Origin: Ctena decussata
Taxonomy: Eukaryota > Mollusca > Bivalvia > Lucinida > Lucinidae
Assembly (NCBI GenBank): GCA_963989385.1
Contig: OZ022503.1
Span: 86,029,138 to 86,093,137 of the forward strand
Length of the DNA: 64,000 nt
Direction: 5' to 3'
Shown: one piece after another, positions 57,233-64,000 of the stretch
Layout of the letters: each line of letters opens with the position of its first letter
How positions within the stretch are numbered: position 1 is the first letter of the stretch
Notes under the pieces: model-generated
Told to the model about the DNA's origin: nothing
Database searches by the model: none
Seen by the model: the letters and a program-made list of their open reading frames with translations, nothing else
Program-made: the position numbers and the translations under genes

Positions 57233-60200
57233 ATGGATCAGTTAGTTAAGACGGGAAAGGAGTTAGGTTATGAGGGGCAGGCTTTGCAGGAATTTGTTAA
57301 GCAAGAGACTGAGAGGGCAGAAAGGCACGCGATAAGGGAACTTGATAAAGAGAAGATCGCGGCGGAAAAAGAGAAGATCGCGGCGGAGAAAGAAAAAATT
57401 GCGCAGGCCGATAAAGACAGGGAAATTGAGTTAGCGAAGATCGTGGCAGAGAAAGAGAGGATCGCGCAGGCCGAAAAAGACAGGGAAATTGAATTGGCTA
57501 GGATCGCGACGGAAGAGGCTAAGAATGCGGCGGATAGGGAAATCGAGATGGCGCGGATTGAAAGTACAGAGCGGCAAGCCGAGAAAGATAGGGAAGCTAG
57601 ATTGTCTCAAGTCGAAAGCGATAAGGAAGCAAAGTTGTCCAGCGAAGTTGAGTTAGAAAAATTGAGGTATAGTTTTGAATTGCAGCAACGCGAGTTAAAG
57701 AATCAGATAGAATTGCAGAAGGTAACGTTTAGAGTTGAATTAGAAAAACAGAAAGCTGAAAAATTAGCGCATGCGCGAGATCCGAAGTTACCGTATTTTG
57801 ATGAAAGTAAGGACAAAATGGATAGTTACTTATCAAGGTTTGAGAAATACGCGACGGCGAATAAATGGGACAAAAACGTTTGGGCTGCATATTTAAGCGC
57901 TTTACTTAAAGGTCGCGCGCTTGATGTTTACGATAGATTGTCAGTAGATGATGCAGCGGATTATGACAAGTTGAAAGATGCGTTGTTAAAGAATTTCGAT
58001 ATGACTGAACGCGGTTTTAGGAAGAAATTTCGCTATGATAGGCCTGAAAAGTCCGAAACGTTTATTCAGTTTAGTAGTAGACTTAGATCATATCTTAATA
58101 AATGGTTGAAAATGGCGAAAGTAGGCCAGTCTTACGAAGCTGTTTGCGATTTTTTCGCTAGAGATCAGTTTTTAGAATCCTGTAGTAAAGAACTATATGT
58201 TCATTTGAAACCGAAAACATTCACGAATCTAGGTGAGATGGCTAGGGAAGCAGATTTATTTGCAGAAGCACGTGGCGGTGTCTACGCCTGTGTTAATAAG
58301 GGGCAGCGTGATAGTAAGGGCGTAACTCAGAGTAGATCTGATAATAAGCCGAGTGCGAAGCCAGAGATAAAATGTAGTATTTGTGGTAAGGGACATTTAA
58401 CATATAAATGTTTTAAGAATCCCGATAGGAAGCAAGCATATAGTGCGGAGGTAGGTGCAAGTGCAAGCGGATATAGCGGAAATAAGGGGAGTAGTTATGC
58501 ACCGAAAGATGAGACACAAAGATCACAGAGTAAGAGTGATACTGTGCAGACGAAGGGTAGTAATTCAGATCGTGGCCGTGGTCGGGGTTATTCCCGCGGA
58601 CGTGGTCGGGGTGGCGGACATCAAATGAGCTTTTGTAAAACTACAATACATAGGTCTCATGAAATTGAAGGTCTCTATAAGAGTAAGGAAGAAAGTCCAC
58701 TAATCAATGATAACGTGGATAGGGAAGGTGTCTGTTACTTTTTAAGGTCGCGATTACCAACAGCGCAGGGCACGGTTAATGGTAAGACTGTTGTAGTTTT
58801 AAGGGACACAGGTTGTACTGGGTGTGTCGTTCGTAGAAACTTGGTTTCTAATGATCAGTTACTTGGTAGAGAATCTGATGTAACTTTGATTGATGAATCT
58901 ACCCAAAGGTATCCCTTAGCAATGGTTGACATAGATTGTCCATTTTTCACAGGAAAAACTGAGGCATTGCGCATGGAAGATACATTGTATGACCTGGTTA
59001 TTGGAAATATTGACGGGTCAAAACTTCCCGATATGTCCCATTTTGCAATGGCGGCAGTGACTAGGTCACAAGCTAAGCAAGGTGAAGAGGTCTATCAGAA
59101 ACTTAAAGTTCCTGATCAAATTATTGCTAGTGATAAGGAGGCGTTGAGGCAGGCCCAAGTTGTTGACCCTAAATTGAATGGCATAAGGCAAAGAGTGGAA
59201 TCTGGGAATGTGACTGTTAGTCGTGGATTGAACCGGGGTGAAACTAAGTTTATCCGAAAGAAAGATTTATTGTGTAGGCAGTTTACTAAGGGAAACAAGG
59301 TCACTTTGCAACTTATTATCCCTGAAGGTTTTCGAGAAAAGGTGTTAAGATTGGCGCACGAAACCTTGATGTCAGGTCATTTGGGCATAAAGAAAACTAT
59401 GGATAGAGTGTTAACTGAGTTCTTTTGGCCTGGAGTTTGTGGTGATGTGGCAAGGTTTTGTAAATCTTGTGACATATGTCAAAGGACTATTCAAAAAGGT
59501 CGTGTCAATAAGGTACCTTTAGGAAAGTTGCCACAGATTGACACACCATTTAAACGAGTCGCTGTTGATATAGTCGGACCGATAGAACCTCGTTCTGACA
59601 GGAAATCCCGCTATATTTTAACAATGATAGACTATGCGACGAGATATCCCGAGGCGGTAGCGTTACCTGGCATTGAGACGGAACGCGTAGCCGAAGCGTT
59701 AGTTGAGATGTTTAGTAGAGTTGGCATACCTGATGAAATGTTAACAGATTGCGGAAGTCAGTTTACTGCTGAAGTTATGAGAGAAGTAAGCAGGCTGTTA
59801 TCACTCCAGCAATTAACCACGACGCCGTATCATCCTATCTGTAACGGTCTTGTAGAGCGTTTTCACGCGACGTTGAAGCAAATGCTACGTAGGATGTGCG
59901 CAGAACGTCCTAAAGACTGGGATAAATATCTCCCAGCACTACTGTTTGCAATAAGGGAGGTTCCGCAAGAGTCGTTAGGGTTTTCTCCGTTCGAATTGCT
60001 ATACGGACGTAACGTTAAGGGCCCTATGGCAATATTACGTGAATTATGGTCTGAAGAGGTACAGGATGAGCAGGTTCTGTCTACGTACCAGTACGTAATT
60101 GAGTTGAGAGAACGATTAGAGCAGACGTGTAAGTTAGCACATGATAATTTACGGAAAGTACAAGTAAAGCAAAAGGCTTATTATGACAAACGCGCTAGGT

Positions 60201-61348
60201 CGCGTAAATTTAACGTGGGAGATAAAGTACTGTTATTACTGCCAACTGACAGTAATAAACTGTTATTGCAGTGGAAGGGTCCATATGAAGTAGTAGAGGT
60301 GGTGAATAGAATGGACTATAAAATCGACGTCAATGGTGTGGTGAGTACATATCATGCTAATATGCTGAAACAGTATGTCGAACGTCGTACTGTGCCGTCA
60401 CATTGTTTATTGTCGACTGAGACTACAGAGTCGGTTGATGACGATGGTAGTGATGAATTTTCTCTTGATGATTGTGCTTTTCCGACAGCTAAGGAACCGG
60501 AAACTTTCAATGACGTCAGTATTTCAGATACGTTAACGTCAGAACAACGTATGGAGGTTGAAGCGTTGATTAAACAGTACCCGGATGTACTATCAAGCTT
60601 ACCCGGTCGAACTGATCAAATACAGCACGATATCAAACTACTCACGTCAGAACCCATACGGACGAAAGGTTATTCTATCCCGTATAAGACGCGTAACGTC
60701 ATGGAGACGGAGATACAGGATATGTTAGATTTAGGGGTAATCGAGCCGTCGATTTCACCGTATTCATCTCCTGTTGTCCTAGTTCCGAAGAAAGACGGAT
60801 CAGTTAGATTCTGTATCGACTTCCGGAAGCTTAACAAAGCGACGGAATTCGATGCAGAACCTATGCCAAATATGGAGGAGGTTATCAATAAAATGTCGGG
60901 ACATAGATTCTTTACAAAGATGGACCTGAGTAAGGGTTATTGGCAAGTCAGTCTTACTGAAAGGTCTAAACCTTTGACAGCATTTGAAACGCCTAAAGGT
61001 TTATTCCAGTTTAATACTATGCCCTTCGGTTTGGATAATTCGGGAGCCTCTTTTTGTAGGTTAATGAGAATCATATTGTCCAATCTCCCAAATGTTGACA
61101 GCTTTGTTGATGACATGTGGATATTTACTGAAACATGGAAGGATCATGTGACGTCATTACGTCAAGTGTTAGATCGGCTCAGGTCGGCCAAATTGACGGC
61201 AAAACCATCTAAATGCATGATCGGATATGGCAGTATCGAGTGCCTTGGTCACAATATCGTCGGACAGACGGTACGACCGCAAGAGGACAAGATACAGGCT
61301 ATCAGAGATGCTCCTCGAAAAGGCAAATTAAATCTTTTCTGGGATTAG
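57233..61348 (+). CDS. Gag-protease-integrase-RT polyprotein
   Basis: 1371 codons from the ATG at 57233. Residues about 20-185: a highly charged coiled coil of repeated EKEKIA and DREIEL words. Residues about 190-360: gag core (WAAYLSALLKGRALDVYDRL). C381-X2-C384-X3-H388-X4-C393: zinc knuckle, one residue shorter than the usual CX2CX4HX4C; Arg/Gly-rich stretch after it. D525-T-G: retroviral-type protease site, followed by Cys. H709, H716, C746, C749: integrase zinc-binding domain. D779, D839, E875: catalytic triad, 35 residues between the last two. W1014-K-G-P-Y: GPY/F module. RT follows (from about 1110) with D1231 in KMDLSKGYW and FVDD at 1291-1294 in place of YxDD. The frame ends at 61346 because of a shift near 61318. 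Predicted to assemble particles and to copy and integrate the element. Confidence 0.85.
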   Translation: MDQLVKTGKELGYEGQALQEFVKQETERAERHAIRELDKEKIAAEKEKIAAEKEKIAQADKDREIELAKIVAEKERIAQAEKDREIELARIATEEAKNAADREIEMARIESTERQAEKDREARLSQVESDKEAKLSSEVELEKLRYSFELQQRELKNQIELQKVTFRVELEKQKAEKLAHARDPKLPYFDESKDKMDSYLSRFEKYATANKWDKNVWAAYLSALLKGRALDVYDRLSVDDAADYDKLKDALLKNFDMTERGFRKKFRYDRPEKSETFIQFSSRLRSYLNKWLKMAKVGQSYEAVCDFFARDQFLESCSKELYVHLKPKTFTNLGEMAREADLFAEARGGVYACVNKGQRDSKGVTQSRSDNKPSAKPEIKCSICGKGHLTYKCFKNPDRKQAYSAEVGASASGYSGNKGSSYAPKDETQRSQSKSDTVQTKGSNSDRGRGRGYSRGRGRGGGHQMSFCKTTIHRSHEIEGLYKSKEESPLINDNVDREGVCYFLRSRLPTAQGTVNGKTVVVLRDTGCTGCVVRRNLVSNDQLLGRESDVTLIDESTQRYPLAMVDIDCPFFTGKTEALRMEDTLYDLVIGNIDGSKLPDMSHFAMAAVTRSQAKQGEEVYQKLKVPDQIIASDKEALRQAQVVDPKLNGIRQRVESGNVTVSRGLNRGETKFIRKKDLLCRQFTKGNKVTLQLIIPEGFREKVLRLAHETLMSGHLGIKKTMDRVLTEFFWPGVCGDVARFCKSCDICQRTIQKGRVNKVPLGKLPQIDTPFKRVAVDIVGPIEPRSDRKSRYILTMIDYATRYPEAVALPGIETERVAEALVEMFSRVGIPDEMLTDCGSQFTAEVMREVSRLLSLQQLTTTPYHPICNGLVERFHATLKQMLRRMCAERPKDWDKYLPALLFAIREVPQESLGFSPFELLYGRNVKGPMAILRELWSEEVQDEQVLSTYQYVIELRERLEQTCKLAHDNLRKVQVKQKAYYDKRARSRKFNVGDKVLLLLPTDSNKLLLQWKGPYEVVEVVNRMDYKIDVNGVVSTYHANMLKQYVERRTVPSHCLLSTETTESVDDDGSDEFSLDDCAFPTAKEPETFNDVSISDTLTSEQRMEVEALIKQYPDVLSSLPGRTDQIQHDIKLLTSEPIRTKGYSIPYKTRNVMETEIQDMLDLGVIEPSISPYSSPVVLVPKKDGSVRFCIDFRKLNKATEFDAEPMPNMEEVINKMSGHRFFTKMDLSKGYWQVSLTERSKPLTAFETPKGLFQFNTMPFGLDNSGASFCRLMRIILSNLPNVDSFVDDMWIFTETWKDHVTSLRQVLDRLRSAKLTAKPSKCMIGYGSIECLGHNIVGQTVRPQEDKIQAIRDAPRKGKLNLFWD

Positions 61349-61902
61349 CTGGGTTTTATCGTCGTTTTATCCCAAATTTCTCATCCATAGCTTCTCCTCT
61401 GACTGATTTAACTAAACGGGATAGACCTAATTCTATCAAAGATTGGCAAGATCAGCATGAAAGGGCATTTCAAATCCTGAAGAGTAGGATCACGTCTAGT
61501 CCTATTCTTCGCTTACCTGTTTTTCAAGAAGGTAACCCGTTTGTACTCCGAACAGACGCTTCAGACGTTGGTCTTGGAGCTATTTTGCTTCAGGAATTCG
61601 AAGGTGAAGGTCGTTTGCCGATTGCTTATGCTAGCAAGAAATTGTTACCTCGGGAAAGGAACTACTCTGTAATTGAAAAGGAATGTTTGGGTATAATCTG
61701 GGGTGTTGAGAAATTTCGTAAATACCTGTATGGGGCAGAGTTCCTCCTTGAAACTGACCACAAACCTTTGTCCTATATGCAGACAGCTAAGGTGCTCAAT
61801 CCCCGAATCATGCGTTGGGCCATGAAATTACAGCCGTACAGATTCAGGATCGTTGCTATCCGCGGCCAAGATAATTTGGGGGCGGACTACCTTAGTAGAT
61901 AG
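61318..61902 (+). CDS. RT connection and RNase H domain, -1 frame
   Basis: The frame continues the polyprotein after the shift: KRQIKSFLGLAGFYRRFIPN is the usual segment after gypsy RT. RNase H follows with TDASDVGLGAIL, ERNYSVIEKECLGI and ETDHKPLSYM, ending in GADYLSR and a stop, the typical C-end of gypsy RNase H. No ATG of its own is needed if it was once part of the polyprotein. The switch point is the run of four A at 61318-61321. The run suits a one-base loss, and no canonical slippery heptamer with downstream structure is obvious, so I read it as a mutation. A -1 ribosomal shift remains possible. Confidence 0.8.
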   Translation, partial: KRQIKSFLGLAGFYRRFIPNFSSIASPLTDLTKRDRPNSIKDWQDQHERAFQILKSRITSSPILRLPVFQEGNPFVLRTDASDVGLGAILLQEFEGEGRLPIAYASKKLLPRERNYSVIEKECLGIIWGVEKFRKYLYGAEFLLETDHKPLSYMQTAKVLNPRIMRWAMKLQPYRFRIVAIRGQDNLGADYLSR

Positions 61903-62042
61903 TTTGGCCACGTTATGCATCGCACCGTTGTTGTGTATATAGCTAGTTTTCCAGTTTTGACATAGCCTACGATTCGATCGCATTTCGTACTATTTCAGAA
62001 CAGAAACATTGTTATGTTTTTTTCTCCCTAAGGGGATACCTA
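61903..62042 (+). other. 3' untranslated part of the retrotransposon
   Basis: 140 bp between the RNase H stop and the 3' LTR. CTAAGGGGATACCTA just before the LTR is the only purine-rich candidate for a polypurine tract and is a poor one. Confidence 0.4.
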
Positions 62043-63668
62043 TGTTACGAAATGGATCCGATCGTCGACTATGTCGTCGAAATTATTTTAATCCTTTCAA
62101 TCAGTAGGGCTACAGTTTTTAGGGCAACTGTGGTAATAAACATTTACGGAAATTGTGGCTACGTTATGCATGGGTTGTTTGTGAATACCTCTCGTGGACA
62201 GCGTATTGCATGAATTTAAGGTGAACACCTGCATGAGTCTCTTGATTGTGGACAGCGTGTTGCATGATTTTAGGGTGAATACCTGCACGCTTAGATTCGT
62301 GTCGCATGATTTAAAAGTGAGACGCATAGTATTTATACTCCTATTCTTTCACTAAAAAATTAGACGTGGCTGTTTAATTCTAAGGTGAATTGATGGATGT
62401 TATATTGTCGTGTGCCTAGTTTCTGTGTTAAGACCTGAAGGGTAAGATTTTATTATATTTATTTAGAATAGTTTGGCTAAGAATGAAAAATGTGACTCCT
62501 GATTGATATGGTATGATTATATGTGTCGACTGATTTGATTTTGTTGACAGTGATCAGGCTGTGCATATGTCGACAAATTTTGTTTGTACTGACCATGCTG
62601 CGCATGGTGTTTGTATATTAAGAAGTTTTGTAAATTACGGAAATAGTTTATATCGCTGAAGTTGGTTGCAATGGTGTGCGTCTATTTGACGTCCAGTGAC
62701 GTCAGTTGCATTCATGTTATTCATGTGACGTCAGTTACATTCATGTTATTGCGACGTCAGCACTTTTTATATTAGTTTCACTGGTGTGCGTCTATTTGAC
62801 GTCCAGTGACGTCAATTGCATTCATGTTATTCAGTGACGTCAGTTGCATTCATGATATTTATGTGACGTCAGTTGCATTCATGTTATTGCGACGTCAGCA
62901 CTTTTTATATTAGTTTCACGTATACGTGGCCTATAGAAGTAGATTGATTTGTAATGGAAGTAATTTATATACTCGTGACGTCAATTGACGCCATAGCATG
63001 CACCGCATTAAGGGTTTTCCATTTGTTATTATGGTAACGTTTGGTCGTCATGCGTTTGATTTGCCTTCACTAGATGACGTCATATGGTATAACATCATTG
63101 GCGTCATGATGTCAGATCAAACGTTATGATCCCAAATGTGTTAGAAACGCTTATTCAGCTATTATATTCTATGGCAAATGGTATTACGCTTAGTTTAAAG
63201 AAATGAATTTATACATATGCGAGTTAGATATTGGTCAATCAATTTAATGTAAATAGGTCATTGTTTAGATTCATTCATGTTTTATGTGGGGTATGTTATG
63301 GTGATGCCTATTGACGTCAGTATACTTCTTGACGATGTTTGGCGTCAGATCCTTTGACGCACATGCGTGGTAGGATCTACGTTTCTTCATTGGCGGAAGT
63401 GGCAAGCACAATTTTGGCTTTACATCGTGAGCGGGAGTCGTGTCTAGTGACACGGCTGGCGTGTCCACGTTATGCTCGGCATTCGCCGAGGGCGTTGTAT
63501 GGTATTTCCAAGACAGGCCCAAGTCTTACGTATTATTATTATGTAGTTACGTAAGTTCGTTATTTTTAGGCACATCAAGTCCGGCAGTCAGCTGTTAGGG
63601 CTTAGAGCCACGTCTCACCTGGAGATCCTATACCCATCTCCAGGTTAATACCAACCCGGGTAGAGGCA
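62043..63668 (+). repeat. 3' LTR, carrying 806 bp not in the 5' LTR
   Basis: Aligns with the 5' LTR from TGTTACGAAATGGATCCGAT to ACCATGCTG (62600), and again from CACAATTTTGGCTTTACATC (63407) to GGTAGAGGCA (63668). About 1,626 bp in all. AATAAA at 62135-62140 matches that of the 5' copy. Confidence 0.8.
62601..63406 (+). promoter_or_regulatory. CRE (TGACGTCA) array in the 3' LTR
   Basis: Eight exact TGACGTCA octamers at 62697, 62726, 62807, 62835, 62864, 62976, 63075 and 63312 (start positions), plus several GCGACGTCA, TTGACGTCC and GGCGTCA near-matches. Two neighbouring copies of a 108-136-bp module begin with GGTGTGCGTCTATTTGACGT at about 62673 and 62783 and explain five of them; the others lie outside. 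TGACGTCA is the binding site of CREB/ATF bZIP factors; a role as enhancer is inferred. Confidence 0.6.
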
Positions 63669-63671
63669 GTT

Positions 63672-64000
63672 ACAACGCCGCTTGTGTATGTTTCCCAAGC
63701 AGAGGCGGGAAGCACAAAATATTGGCGAAGTCGATTGTTTTACTGCGGAGGTGAAAGTGGGACAGTGTTCGTCCACTAAAGTGTGTCATATTATATATAG
63801 ACTGGTCCCTGGTACGATCCAGGGAGCGACCAGTATAGAAACGTGCGCATATTAATATAAGTTGGTGTTCCTCATGATATATGGACTGGCCCATGACATG
63901 ATCCAGGGAACGACAAATTGAAGTCTACCAACATAAGGCCTTGTTTTTTGTATGAGCTCAAACTAACGTTTTTTTCCTTTAGTTCATGGCGCTGAGCCGA
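63672..64000 (+). repeat. flank of the retrotransposon with a two-copy repeat
   Basis: ATATATAGACTGGTCCCTGG...GATCCAGGGAGCGACCA (63794-63833) recurs as ATATATGGACTGGCCCATGA...GATCCAGGGAACGACAA (63878-63917), about 84 bp apart. Each contains CCTGG...CCAGG-type half-palindromes. No gene visible to the window end. Confidence 0.45.

Larger units (their letters stand above)
56210..63671 (+). mobile_element. Gmr1-like LTR retrotransposon (gypsy proteins, copia-type order)
   Basis: A near-complete element: 5' LTR 56210-57041, leader, gag-protease-integrase-RT frame 57233-61348, RNase H frame up to 61902, then 140 bp and the 3' LTR 62043-63668. LTRs start TGTTACGAAATGGATCCGAT. Identity runs to GAGGCAGTT, so the exact end (CA at 57041/63668 or a few bases later) is unsure. 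No 5-bp target duplication is visible (GTGGG left; GTTAC or ACAAC right) and no standard primer-binding site follows the 5' LTR. RT, RNase H and the GPY/F integrase place it with Ty3/gypsy; integrase ahead of RT is the arrangement described for Gmr1 elements. No env-like frame. Confidence 0.85.

Noticed and set aside
61213..61317. First codons of the RNase H frame as a separate start
   Set aside because: This part overlaps the RT frame and encodes nothing RT-like; the real domain begins after the shift at about 61318.

Overview
The window looks like non-coding-rich chromosomal DNA of a metazoan, most probably a bivalve mollusc. That assignment is an inference from the AT-rich intergenic DNA, split genes with GT/AG junctions, and very dense repeats of bivalve-genome style: long tandem units ending in a GGAC microsatellite and a GAGCTAA-side hairpin, tRNA-derived SINEs, palindromic MITEs, and a mollusc-style LINE reverse transcriptase. 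There is no bacterial gene organisation and no CRISPR array.

Host genes are few. (1) Around 3.7-6.2 kb on the plus strand (perhaps to 12.6 kb) is a gene for a secreted, Gly/Asn/Tyr/Pro-rich protein of unknown function. Its main exon is 3739-4360; the downstream exons are uncertain. (2) At 24.3-26.2 kb on the minus strand is an uninterrupted 615-codon C2H2 zinc-finger gene with nine fingers at the C-terminus. No other host gene is recognisable.

The rest is transposable elements in several layers. 0.5-2.3 kb: a tandem-core rolling-circle-like (HINE/pearl-type) element. 2.46-3.65 kb: a Harbinger-type non-autonomous element. 4.8-5.9 kb: a giant foldback palindrome in the secreted-protein intron. 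7.9-12.5 kb: two more tandem-core elements. 12.9-17 kb: ATATCTG arrays, SINEs and GGGGCTAGTTGG MITEs. 18.2-20.4 kb: a 160-bp tandem array split by another HINE-like element. 31-37 kb: paired MITEs, a LINE split twice by MITEs, and a decayed Tc1-type transposon with about 245-bp inverted repeats. 37-49 kb: hAT-like, foldback and palindromic MITEs, SINEs, and a reverse-transcriptase fragment. 49.5-51.4 kb: a reverse-oriented tandem-core element. A single palindromic MITE family (TGAGCCGCGACACG ends) is present nine times.

The most notable object is a near-complete LTR retrotransposon at 56.2-63.7 kb. Its proteins are of Ty3/gypsy type (GPY/F integrase, gypsy RT and RNase H), but the pol order is protease-integrase-RT-RNase H, the Ty1/copia order. 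This matches the rare Gmr1-type arrangement. One base in an A-run puts RNase H out of frame. Its two LTRs are about 99% alike where they align, yet the 3' LTR carries 806 extra bases holding eight exact TGACGTCA (CRE/ATF) palindromes.
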